The position numbers and the translations under genes are program-made. 64,000 nucleotides of DNA from Gemmata palustris. GTDB lineage: Bacteria > Planctomycetota > Planctomycetia > Gemmatales > Gemmataceae. Position 1 is the first letter of the stretch, and the number at the start of each line of letters is the position of its first letter. Under the pieces are notes generated by a model, which was not told where the DNA came from, did not search any database, and worked only from the letters and a program-made list of their open reading frames with translations. The stretch spans positions 372,001-436,000 of the forward strand of contig NZ_JAGKQQ010000001.1 of the NCBI RefSeq assembly GCF_017939745.1, written 5' to 3'. Positions 17,264 through 24,933 of the stretch are shown here, one piece after another.

Positions 17264-18032
17264 GAGCCTATCCCAAAACCCCGCGCCCTGGTGGGTGATC
17301 CCGGCGCAGGCGAAGTGGAGGAAGGCCTTGTAGTTCGAACCTTCTTCTCCCAGCGGATCAACAACCGCCGGAACCGATTCATCCAGCTATGCGTCCGCTC
17401 GACCACCCACCGCCGCGCCCGGTATCCGGGAACCTTCGCCCGCACGACGGGTTCGGCTCCCTTGGCCTTCTTGACCGGGATGTGGGCCGTGTACCCCCAC
17501 GCGGCGACCAACGCCCGGACCGACGGGTAGTCGTATCCCTTGTCCGCGCACAGGTGCTGCGGCTTCTTCTTCGTCGGCTCGGGGCGCTCGGCGGCGATAC
17601 CCTCCAGGGTCGCCCCGACCAGTCTCATGTCGGGCCGGTTGGCCCCGGCCACCTCCAGACCCACCGGAACCCCACGGCCGTCGGTCAGGACCGACCGCTT
17701 GGTGCCGATCTTGGCCCGATCCGTGGGGTTCTTGCCCGTCTTTTTCCCCCGAGGGGAGCCTTCGTCATGCTCCCGTCGAGGCTCTGCCACTCCCAGTCGA
17801 TGCCCATCTCATCGTCGTACTCGCGCAGGGCGTCCTGCCACAGTTTGCGGAACACGCCCCGCTTCTGCCAACGCCGGAAGTACCGGTGCAGGCTGCTCCC
17901 GGAGCCGAACTCGGGCGGGGCCGCCTTCCACTGGCACCCGGTCCGCAGGACGTAGAAAATGCCGTCGAGAACCTGTCGTTGGGGTAACGGCGGGCGCCCA
18001 CCCTTGCGAGATCGCCGGACCTTGGGAAGCAA
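17264..18032 (-). pseudogene. IS5-family transposase, orfA/orfB with disabled C-terminus
   Basis: OrfA (from about 18032) has RKGGRPPLPQRQVLDGIFYV and the first catalytic Asp at EWQSLDGS. At GGGGGAAAAAG (17750-17740 on the minus strand) a -1 shift joins orfB, which carries ADKGYDYPSVRALVAAWG (second Asp) and WVVERTHSWMNRFRRL (Glu). The orfA-orfB shift is likely programmed. A further 1-nt loss near 17335 garbles the end: restoring one base gives NYKAFLHFACAGITHQGAGF, the expected IS5 C-terminus, with the stop supplied by the target duplication. So this copy is probably inactive by itself. Confidence 0.75.
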
Positions 18033-18168
18033 CGGCTCGACCCGCTCCCACAGGGCGTCCGGAATGCGAAACGCTTCAACGACCGTGTGCCGTGGCCATG
18101 TCGATCCTCCCCAACGGGCGAATCGGTGGGCACTTACATTCTATCCCGCGAGGTTCTGGGATAGGCTC
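17264..18168 (-). mobile_element. IS5-family insertion sequence, 905 bp
   Basis: The ends are GAGCCTATCCCAAAACC (17264-17280) and its inverted copy with one mismatch (18152-18168). They are flanked by the target duplication TTA at 17261-17263 and 18169-18171. Size, two overlapping frames and short TA-centred duplication fit the IS5 family, IS427-like group. Confidence 0.88.
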
Positions 18169-18202
18169 TTAGCGCAGCATTATTTCGGGGCTTGAAACCT
18201 AA

Positions 18203-19587
18203 CTGTACTTTCCGCGAACTTATAGCGTTTAAGCAGCCAGATCCAGGCACCGGTGCGCGGGGCGCGGATTCTCGCGGGGTCGTGGTGCTCGCCCACAACG
18301 GCCTGAATTTCCTCGGCCAGCAGCTCCGTTGCCAGGCCCGGCGCTTGTCCGCGTGGCTCGGGCCGGTTCGGATCGTCCCACGGGGAGGCCGCCCGATGGG
18401 CCACCAGTTCATCCGCCTTCTGGTTCCAGGCCCACACCTCGGTGAGCGTGAGGGACCACGCACACAGGTGGAAGCATCCCACGTTCGACGCGACCCCGCG
18501 TACCTGCTGGTGACCGGCGCCCGCGACCTGTTTGAGATCTCGAAAACAGGTTTCCAACGAGAACCGGTCCGCGATCAGGCCCAGGATGTCGGCCACGGAG
18601 GCCGTGGGGTCCGTGCAGAAGAACGCGACCCACCCCTTGGGTTCGTCCACCAGGACGACCCGGATCGTGCCCCCGGCCGGCCGCCACGTGGCCTCGAACG
18701 TCTTGTACCGCTTCTCCACGGGCTTCCCATACAGGGTGAACGTGCCCGTGGTCCACCGCCCTTGTGCCCGGCCCGCTTGGCGAGCGACACCCGCTGCTCC
18801 CCGTACACGCGGGGCCGCCCGCGGGCGCTCGGATCGCGGGCCGGGGCACCGTCCACAGGGCCGCGTCCTTGCGGAGCCGGCTCACCATGGTCACCCGGGC
18901 GCGAGTAGGGCCTTGAGCACCGGGGCCTTGGCGCGCCCCGTCGGCCACCACCCACGGCCCGGCCCCACGTCTTCAGCCACCCGTGGGCCCACCGGACCAG
19001 GTCCACGGCCATCACCAACTTGGTTGCGAACTCGGGCCGGTCCGGCCCGGGATGGCCCTGAGATCTTTGCGGCGGATGTACAGGCGGGCCAACAGGGGAG
19101 GGCCACAATCCCCCGAGGGGGTGTCCCACCAACAACCCGAGGACCACCCACACGTGCCGTACACGAACGGGCCCCGGCCGGCCCGGGTGTCGGGTTGTGG
19201 TGCCCCGGCCCCTCGAACCTTGGGCCCGTACCGCTCCGTCGGGGTGTCGTCGAGGGCCAGCACCACCCGAGGCGCAACGGCCACCATGGGCTTGAGAACC
19301 TCGACCAACAACCGCATGGCGATACGCTCGGTGCGGCGCCCCACGGCCGCGGCCGTGGCGTAGCACCGGCGGTACTGGGGCGACAGCCCGGCGGCCCGGA
19401 TCCAACCCGCGAGGGTGCGGCGCCCGCGGGTCAGGATGATCCCGAGGAACAGGACCGCGAGCCGCCGCCCGGACCGCGGGTCCAGAGCCTTGGCCAGGGT
19501 TGAAAACCAGTGGCACCGAGGGGCCGGAGTATGCGAAGATGGCATGGCCGCGTCCGTTCGGGTCGGGAGGTCGTGTGGTAACGCCAT
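18203..19587 (-). pseudogene. DDE transposase (IS701-like), frameshifted
   Basis: The N-terminal part (19587 to about 19180) has GIILTRGRRTLAGWIRAAGL and the catalytic LALDDTPTERYGPKVRGAG. The expected next segment (HHNPTPGPA then VWVVLGLLVGHP) is found in other frames between about 19280 and 18750. The C-terminal part (18719-18203) again reads in one frame with IADRFSLETCFRDLKQVAG. At least two frameshifts break the gene, so it is inactive. Confidence 0.78.
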
Positions 19588-19665
19588 CCTCCCGGACGGG
19601 CCGGCACTCGTCTACCCCGACCCCACAACTTACGCCAACCGCCTATAACTTCGCGGAAAGTACAG
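18203..19665 (-). mobile_element. Degenerate IS701-like insertion sequence, 1463 bp
   Basis: Terminal inverted repeats start CTGTACTTTCCGCGAA at 18203 and are mirrored at the right end (19643-19665), matching at 22 of 23 positions. A 6-bp target duplication ACCTAA flanks both sides (18197-18202, 19666-19671). It lies only 34 bp from the IS5-type element. Confidence 0.82.
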
Positions 19666-19764
19666 ACCTAACAAGAACCCCGAATGACCGATCCGGCGCC
19701 CAGCGCAAGCCCAACGAAAACACCCGCCGATTGGCGGGTGTGGGGCGGCCGGTTCAATATACGC

Positions 19765-21201
19765 TCAGTCCGGACTAGTCCGGACGACATCACCCAGCGC
19801 CTGCATCGCGCGGTCGCGGTAAGCGTCAAGGACGGTCGCGTCCTCTGCCTCGCGCTCTTGCTCCGTCCGAAAGAGGGGCATATCGAGAACACTTTCTACA
19901 GCAGCGCGCAGAATGTTAGCTAACTGATCCGGCTCAACGGCTTCGAGTTCGTACACTGCGTCTCCGTGTTCTGCAACGAATCCAGCAGTGCGACTGGAAG
20001 ATTCTTTAGCCGTTAGCAGTGGGGGGAGTTTGAACCTAGCCACCTGATCGGGGGTCAACGCGACCTTCACCGCCGTGATGTCGTACACGCCGAATTCGTC
20101 TCGCATAGAACTAGCAAACGTATCAGGGATATTCTCTCCTTCGGGATCAAGATCGCTCAAAAACGACAAAACCATGCGGTCTTTCCCGGACGCCTGGAAC
20201 CGCTGCGCGAGCTGGTATCGAGTATCGATAGATGAATAGCCGCGACCGATAGTGTACGGGATGCAGTAGTCGACTACTGTTAGTATGATAAATGTTTGGA
20301 TTGTCATCTTCTCGCCGATCACCTCTATGTAGGCAGGTTGACTTTGGAGCAAGTCGCGGTGATAGGACCCCAAGAACTCGTCTACCTGAATCTTCACGAA
20401 CGGACGCGGGCTGCGCCAGCACTCCCATTGAGTCTGCGGCCGAGTCGGATCGTACACTGCGTTCCACGGCACGACGCAAGACAGCCGCGCGCGCGTGAGC
20501 AGGTCCGATAGATCCTTGTAAGATTTCTGGTTATTTGAGTACGTACTTTTTGAATCGCCAGCGTTCCTCAGCGGCGGGTGATTCAGTAGGCGGTAATGCA
20601 CCTGCCGAAGCGTCAGAGGCCAGTAATCGCGGTTCGCGTTCAGAACCCTCACGGCGGCGTCCAACATTGGTCGCTTTGCCGGGGAGATGCTTGCGCGCTT
20701 ACGGGCCGCGCCGGGTGCGAGGAGCTGCAGCCCCGCCTCCTCGCACCGTAATTCGACCCGATCGGCCTGCGCTCGGCGGTTGGCGAGGAGGTTAGCGTAA
20801 GCGGCGCCCTTGTCAGCGGTCGCCACCTTTTCGCGGATCACTTCAGGAATTGACTTGGCTCTTTGTTCATTAAAGTTTACGAGCAAATCTAGAAAGCCAG
20901 GGTCAGTTGAAAGGATCGATTGCCGCCGAACCTTCACTGTTTTCAGGCGGGCGAGCTGACACGCAACTCGCCGCCGGTGACCGGAGAGGATGACGTCATC
21001 CAGGGTGATAACGATCGGCTCAAGTAGTCCTTGTTGGCAAATCTTCTTAGCAAGGGCGCGGATGTCTGGGTCGGTCGGGTCCACCGTGCTGTAAACCACG
21101 TCGTTGATCGGCGCCGGGATTAGGCTATCAAGTGCAACCTCTTCGATAGCGGCGGCCGTCCGGACACGTCCGGACGGCCGCTTCTGTTCGGCGATTCTCA
21201 T
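19765..21201 (-). CDS. ParB-nuclease-like domain fused to Spo11/Topo VI-A-like Toprim protein
   Basis: A 478-residue protein. Residues about 18-130 form a ParB/Srx-type N-terminal domain (GLLEPIVITLDDVILSGHRRR, the GHRR taking the place of ParB GERR). After a linker, LTLRQVHYRLLNHP (about 205-218) matches the Y-containing winged-helix motif of Spo11/Topo VI-A. A Toprim domain follows: Glu in IEVIGEKMTIQTFI (about 315), GRGYSSIDTRYQL (about 340) and acidic DxD in FLSDLDPEGENIP (about 370). The ATG at 21201 has GGGAG 7 bp upstream; a longer frame to 21306 lacks one. It is the last gene of a five-gene operon of otherwise unknown small proteins. Function is unknown; DNA cleavage or relaxation for element maintenance is plausible. 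Confidence 0.78.
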   Translation of the reverse strand: MRIAEQKRPSGRVRTAAAIEEVALDSLIPAPINDVVYSTVDPTDPDIRALAKKICQQGLLEPIVITLDDVILSGHRRRVACQLARLKTVKVRRQSILSTDPGFLDLLVNFNEQRAKSIPEVIREKVATADKGAAYANLLANRRAQADRVELRCEEAGLQLLAPGAARKRASISPAKRPMLDAAVRVLNANRDYWPLTLRQVHYRLLNHPPLRNAGDSKSTYSNNQKSYKDLSDLLTRARLSCVVPWNAVYDPTRPQTQWECWRSPRPFVKIQVDEFLGSYHRDLLQSQPAYIEVIGEKMTIQTFIILTVVDYCIPYTIGRGYSSIDTRYQLAQRFQASGKDRMVLSFLSDLDPEGENIPDTFASSMRDEFGVYDITAVKVALTPDQVARFKLPPLLTAKESSSRTAGFVAEHGDAVYELEAVEPDQLANILRAAVESVLDMPLFRTEQEREAEDATVLDAYRDRAMQALGDVVRTSPD

Positions 21202-21305
21202 AGTAACTCCCAGGTGCGACACAGGACAGCAGACCTGCCGTCCTGCGAAGTGAACACGTATATAACGGGTGAAATGCGATGCCGTAAGGTCGGCACTTTC
21301 CGCCA

Positions 21306-21575
21306 CTAGTGATTGCCGCCTGAAGTCGTTGTGCGCGTGAGATTTGCACCGTGATTGGCCCGCGACTCTTCCCGCCCGTACTGCTGCGCCACGTCCTCAA
21401 AGAAGTCGATCCACGGGTGCGTGTGCCTGTCTTCTGGCATCTCTTTCTGCTCGATCAGATCGCCGTAGTCCTCGCGCACGCGCTCCATCTCGTCCACGAG
21501 GCGCCCCAGGGCAACCATCGCCTCGTACAGGCGCGCTCGCTTCGGTTGAGCCTTGCTGCTGTTCTTCGCGCTCAT
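21306..21575 (-). CDS. Hypothetical protein, 89 residues
   Basis: No family recognised. The protein is hydrophilic with an acidic helical centre (LGRLVDEMERVREDYGDLIE) and a histidine-containing middle (DRHTHPWIDFFEDVAQQYG). GAGGA lies 7 bp before the ATG. It is the gene before the ParB-Spo11-like fusion, 104 bp upstream of its start, in the same orientation. Confidence 0.6.
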   Translation of the reverse strand: MSAKNSSKAQPKRARLYEAMVALGRLVDEMERVREDYGDLIEQKEMPEDRHTHPWIDFFEDVAQQYGREESRANHGANLTRTTTSGGNH

Positions 21576-21607
21576 GATCGTCCTCGTGGTGGTTGTGGTC
21601 GTGTGGT

Positions 21608-21910
21608 TCAGCCGCGCCCGCAGGCACGGACGTAAGCGGCAGCAACTTCGGTGAACTCCTCCATCACGTCCGTGAACGCGCCGTCAACGTGCTCCCAGCC
21701 GCACACCCCGGCCCCGCGCATCTCGTCGCCCAGATCGTCGAGGCGGTTGGCGAACGTGCCCAGCGTGATCATTCGCGCGTGGAATTTGTCCTTGGCGGAT
21801 GGGGCCGGCGCGCTCGTGACCGCCGGCGCGGTCGGCTTCTGCTTCGGGGCGGCCTTCTTCGTGGCCTTGCTCTTCGTGGTCGCGATCGTCGTTGTCGTGT
21901 TCGTGGACAT
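21608..21910 (-). CDS. Hypothetical protein, 100 residues
   Basis: A low-complexity Thr/Lys/Ala/Pro-rich N-terminus (about residues 1-40) is followed by a helical domain DKFHARMITLGTFANRLDDL and WEHVDGAFTDVMEEFTEVAA. No family recognised. A GAGGAA ribosome binding site precedes the ATG. It is part of the operon leading to the ParB-Spo11-like gene. Confidence 0.6.
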   Translation of the reverse strand: MSTNTTTTIATTKSKATKKAAPKQKPTAPAVTSAPAPSAKDKFHARMITLGTFANRLDDLGDEMRGAGVCGWEHVDGAFTDVMEEFTEVAAAYVRACGRG

Positions 21911-22029
21911 CTCAGGTTCCTCGTTGGTGTTCGTTCAGGGCGTACCTTCGACGGGGCGGCCCGCGCTGGGTCGCCGGTTGTGCTTCGGGTTGTGCAGGGG
22001 ATGGGCCGGAACTCCCCGGCCCGGGTAGG

Positions 22030-22242
22030 CTACGCGACCTTCAGTTCACCCGCGTCAGGTTCGGCCGCCACGGTCGCGACCAGTTCGACGGGCTTCGGCG
22101 TCGGCACGTTGATCGTGACCTTCACCATCCGCGACGACAGCCCCGCGGCGGGCTGCAGTTCTTCGGAATCCTTCGAGACCTCGTAGTCGCCGTTTGAATC
22201 GACCAAAACCCAGACCTCGACTTCGACCAGTTCGGGTTCCAT
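22030..22242 (-). CDS. Hypothetical protein, 70 residues
   Basis: A small beta-rich acidic protein (VEVEVWVLVDSNGDYEVSKD). The ATG at 22242 with GAGGG upstream is preferred to a longer frame. No family recognised; part of the same minus-strand operon. Confidence 0.58.
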   Translation of the reverse strand: MEPELVEVEVWVLVDSNGDYEVSKDSEELQPAAGLSSRMVKVTINVPTPKPVELVATVAAEPDAGELKVA

Positions 22243-22303
22243 CTGTCGGCCCTCGTTCGATGTGGAAGAGGGACCGGGCGAAGTACCCGGCCCCGGTGTG
22301 TCG

Positions 22304-22495
22304 TCACTCCGGTTCGCCGGTGAGGTCCAGGTGCACCACGGCCCCGGTGCCCGTCTCGCTCTTCGGGTCATCGATCGCCTCTTTGTGGATCGAGAAGCCC
22401 CACTGCCCCTCGTCGTCGATCACCTTCACCTCGCACTCACCCCCGACCTGACCCTTCATCCATTCCAGCCGTTCGATCAGCTTCTGAAGCGTCAT
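22304..22495 (-). CDS. Hypothetical protein, 63 residues
   Basis: The first gene of the operon. MTLQKLIERLEWMKGQVGGE followed by CEVKVIDDEGQWGF is a short helix-then-strand pattern seen in small phage-associated proteins. The ATG at 22495 has GGAGGGG 7 bp upstream, the best ribosome binding site in the operon. It is divergent from the ribbon-helix-helix gene across the CTAGGGGC repeat region. Confidence 0.6.
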   Translation of the reverse strand: MTLQKLIERLEWMKGQVGGECEVKVIDDEGQWGFSIHKEAIDDPKSETGTGAVVHLDLTGEPE

Positions 22496-22558
22496 TGCAT
22501 CCCCTCCGTTCGTGCTGTTCGTTACCGCCGTTGCGACCTGCACTGATGCTAGATTTGA

Positions 22559-22637
22559 CCTAGGGGCATGTCAATGATGAAACTAGAAAAAGCCTAGGGG
22601 CGATCCAAATTGCCCAACCTAGTAAATAGCTAGGGGC
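22559..22637. promoter_or_regulatory. Three CTAGGGGC direct repeats in divergent promoter region
   Basis: CCTAGGGGC at 22559-22567 and 22593-22601 and GCTAGGGGC at 22629-22637 are spaced 34 and 36 bp apart in an AT-rich region between two divergent genes. A fourth partial CCTAG lies at 22618. This looks like an operator or centromere-like array, most simply for the adjacent ribbon-helix-helix protein. Confidence 0.62.
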
Positions 22638-22693
22638 GAGTTACGATACTCTCTGTAGTGTCGTTCGCGATCGTCCGGCGGATGGGGTGCCGA

Positions 22694-22936
22694 ATGCCTA
22701 AGAGACCGGTTGAGGGGGCGGCCCAGATCAACGCGGAACTACCCGTCCCTTTGCTAGATGAGTTGAAGAGGTTCGCGAAAGGCCGCGGGGAAAAGGTGCG
22801 AGATGTTCTCGCGCTCGCAATCCGCCGGCATTTGGACAATCCGCCGCCGCCGCCCCGCCCGGCTGAGGTCCCACCGTTGCCGCCGCTCACTAGTCCGCCA
22901 GAGAAGCCGGCCCCGAAGAAGGGGAAGAAGAAGTGA
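22694..22936 (+). CDS. Ribbon-helix-helix DNA-binding protein
   Basis: An 80-residue protein. AAQINAELPVPLLDELKRFA and GEKVRDVLALAIRRHL form a CopG/Arc-type strand-helix-helix. The tail is proline- and lysine-rich. It likely binds the CTAGGGGC repeats just upstream, autoregulating itself and controlling the divergent operon. Small RHH proteins also serve as centromere binders in partition systems. The stop overlaps the next small gene by GTGA. A longer start at 22658 is possible. Confidence 0.7.
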   Translation: MPKRPVEGAAQINAELPVPLLDELKRFAKGRGEKVRDVLALAIRRHLDNPPPPPRPAEVPPLPPLTSPPEKPAPKKGKKK

Positions 22937-23070
22937 CACCTGACGATCCGCCGGCCTCCAGTTCGACTCCCGCGGAGCGCCGATTCTGGCGACGCGCGGC
23001 CCCCGTCCGCCTTCTCGTTCTGCTCCTCGGTGCTGCGGTCGTGTACCTGATCTACACAGTCGTGCGCTGA
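22933..23070 (+). CDS. Small single-pass membrane protein, 45 residues
   Basis: A GTG at 22933 overlaps the TGA of the RHH gene (GTGA). The product is polar and basic at the N-terminus (AERRFWRRAAPVR) followed by one hydrophobic helix (LLVLLLGAAVVYLIYTVV) ending just before the stop. The coupling and sensible topology argue for a real gene. Confidence 0.62.
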   Translation: MTPDDPPASSSTPAERRFWRRAAPVRLLVLLLGAAVVYLIYTVVR

Positions 23071-23154
23071 TCCCTCTGAAGTGACTCACTAAATCGCTGT
23101 ACACTCAGGGCGCGTCAGGTAGAATCCGGGAACCACATTCCCGGAGAGCGCCCC

Positions 23155-23817
23155 ATGCGAATCACGATCCTGACCTCCGTTGCGTTCCTGAGTGGAGCGG
23201 TTGGTACGGGCGGTACGTTCGCGATTACGACCGGCAACACATCTCCGGTCGCTGACGAGAAGCCGGCCCCACCTAGCAAGGACAAACCCCAGAGCGGGGA
23301 CTGGCTACCTGAACTCAAACGCGGCCTCATCCCGCTGCCGCCGAGCGCGTTCCCAGATATCGTGCCACCCAAGCCAGCAAAGAACGAAGCAGACAGTAAA
23401 CGGTATCTCGAACAGCTCGCCAAATCGTGCCCGCGTCTTTGCGGCAAAATCCCGCTGAAGATCGAAGACGGAGACGACACCTTACGGAAGCTGATGAAGG
23501 CGCGGCTGCACCAAGGGATTCTGTCGCTGGGCGGCTACCAAGAGGGGCAAGCTATCGCCGGCATCGATCCCAGCGGTGTCGCCGAGTACCAAGCCTGCCT
23601 TGAGGATGTTCTTCAGGCGAGTAGGGAACTGTGGGGTAAGCAGCCGAAAGAGTTCGTCCCTTGGCTCGAAGAGTTGCTGGTCGAGGCGAAGGCATACGAG
23701 CAATACACCATACGGCGAGTGGAGGCCGGGGCGATAAGGTTCCAGAGCCAAAGTATTGCGACGCGAAACCGGCTTAAACTCGAAGCGGAGCTGTGGAAGG
23801 CCAAGAACCCGAAGTGA
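23155..23817 (+). CDS. Hypothetical exported protein, 220 residues
   Basis: A signal peptide (MRITILTSVAFLSGAVGTGG) precedes a proline-rich linker and a helical domain with LCGKIPLKIEDGDDTLRKLM and LEELLVEAKAYEQYTIRRVE. No family recognised. It lies downstream of the RHH and membrane-protein genes and is followed by a good terminator, so these three may form one transcript. Confidence 0.68.
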   Translation: MRITILTSVAFLSGAVGTGGTFAITTGNTSPVADEKPAPPSKDKPQSGDWLPELKRGLIPLPPSAFPDIVPPKPAKNEADSKRYLEQLAKSCPRLCGKIPLKIEDGDDTLRKLMKARLHQGILSLGGYQEGQAIAGIDPSGVAEYQACLEDVLQASRELWGKQPKEFVPWLEELLVEAKAYEQYTIRRVEAGAIRFQSQSIATRNRLKLEAELWKAKNPK

Positions 23818-23874
23818 GCCGCTCGCGATCCACAGCAACACGGAACGGATCGGGTCGGAGGTGACACCCCGTGG

Positions 23875-23905
23875 AAGCCTCTGGCAATTTGCCAGAGGCT
23901 TTTCA
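23875..23905 (+). terminator. Rho-independent terminator
   Basis: AAGCCTCTGGC (23875-23885) pairs with GCCAGAGGCTT (23891-23901) over a 5-nt loop, followed by TTTC. It lies 58 bp after the exported protein's stop. Confidence 0.78.
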
Positions 23906-23925
23906 GCAACACGGGCGGGATCGGC

Positions 23926-24213
23926 TCACTTTTTCGGCCGCTTGAGGATTACCCGCGCCCTACCCACCTCGTGCGGCGCCCCAGCGAGTTCCCATCCTTC
24001 ATCACCGAGCGCATTAAGCACCTTTTGATCCGGCTCGTTACCCCCACCCCCTCCCGGAAGGGTCACGACTTTGTATTCCCACTTCTGCACCGCGGGAGCC
24101 GCCTTCTCTTTCTCCTGCGCCGACGACGAACCCAACGTAGACCAGCACACCGCGCCGACAGCGAACAGGGCAACGGCGACGAACAGGCGGTAGGAAGGTT
24201 TCACGGACGGCAC
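23926..24213 (-). CDS. Exported DUF4177-like protein
   Basis: A 95-residue protein from a GTG at 24213. A signal or anchor helix (RLFVAVALFAVGAVCWSTL) is followed by KWEYKVVTLPGGGG and LNALGDEGWELAGAP, the DUF4177 pattern, ending with RVILKRPKK. Family function is unknown. It is transcribed away from, and ends close to, the terminator of the previous gene. The 240 bp upstream show nothing clear. Confidence 0.75.
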   Translation of the reverse strand: MPSVKPSYRLFVAVALFAVGAVCWSTLGSSSAQEKEKAAPAVQKWEYKVVTLPGGGGGNEPDQKVLNALGDEGWELAGAPHEVGRARVILKRPKK

Positions 24214-24456
24214 TCCGAATGTGGTGAGGGACCGCCGACATCATACCCGATTGTCTTGGCGCAAAGACAATTGCCCCTCCCAGCGCCCACCTTGCGCGCC
24301 CACGGCTTGAACGGGCGCCCGCGCGGAATGTGCCCCGAAGTGCGATCGGGCCGTATACGCGATCCTGTGCGATCTGGCGGGTGAGCCGTCAGTTTCGCCC
24401 GTTGGGGCGATAGTGTCTCACAGATAACCTCCGGACATTAGATCGTGTTGAACCCA

Positions 24457-24933
24457 TTATTCAGCCCCCTGAACCTCGGGAGAAGGTTCAGGGGGCCGGG
24501 GCACTTCTACAAGTGCCAAACTAACTAAATTAGTTCCCTTCTTGCTTTTGTATCGCAACACGAACCTCGTTCCCGGCACTGCCGCACTAACAGCAGACTC
24601 GATTTGCGTCCACAAATTAGCGATGGCGCCCGACTTCTCACTGGCTCTTTTTGAATGCAATGAGGGGCTTAGAACAATGTGCGTGATACCGAACGCTCTG
24701 CAAAGATCGGGCAGTTTATCCCCTCTTCCTGATTGCTTCGCACCGTCTGAGCTAATGACAACCCAACCGCCTTCGGCGGCCAGTTGAGGTATCCAATCAC
24801 CGTCTTTTATTCCCTGGCTAAAATAGTCACAGATGTGAACAAACTAACATTCCGGAGAGACCAATCGGTGAAGTGTCTGCATCACCGGCTTGCCGATGCA
24901 CTCATCGAACAGGAATCGGGCGGGGGTGCTCAC
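24457..24933 (-). pseudogene. PIN-like toxin with in-frame amber codon
   Basis: A GTG at 24933 overlaps the TGA of the antitoxin-like gene (GTGA). The frame begins with RFLFDECIGKPVMQ, stops at TAG (24846-24844) after 29 codons, then continues in the same frame with FSQGIKDGDWIPQLAAEGGW, VVISSDGA and further residues to TAA at 24457. The D-E-C and D-x-D/W-V-V-I-S-S-D pattern is that of PIN-like (DUF5615/Mut7-C-like) toxins. A single nonsense mutation, or suppression, is the simplest reading. Without the TAG it would be a full-length 158-residue protein. Confidence 0.68.
24465..24495 (-). terminator. Hairpin inside the end of the toxin gene
   Basis: CCCCCTGAACCT (24465-24476) and AGGTTCAGGGGG (24484-24495) form a 12-bp perfect stem with a 7-nt loop. 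On the minus strand it spans the last codons of the toxin frame and is followed by CTGAATAATGG, so it may end the toxin-antitoxin transcript. Confidence 0.5.

Larger units (their letters stand above)
17138..18195 (+). pseudogene. Small gene interrupted by the IS5-type element
   Basis: A GTG at 17138 opens a frame that reaches GGLLDRDL at 17263, where the IS begins. If the IS and one copy of its TTA target duplication are removed, the frame continues at 18172 as AQHYFGA and stops at TGA 18193-18195, giving a 49-residue acidic protein. The clean rejoining supports a real gene lost by insertion. No family is recognised. Confidence 0.5.
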
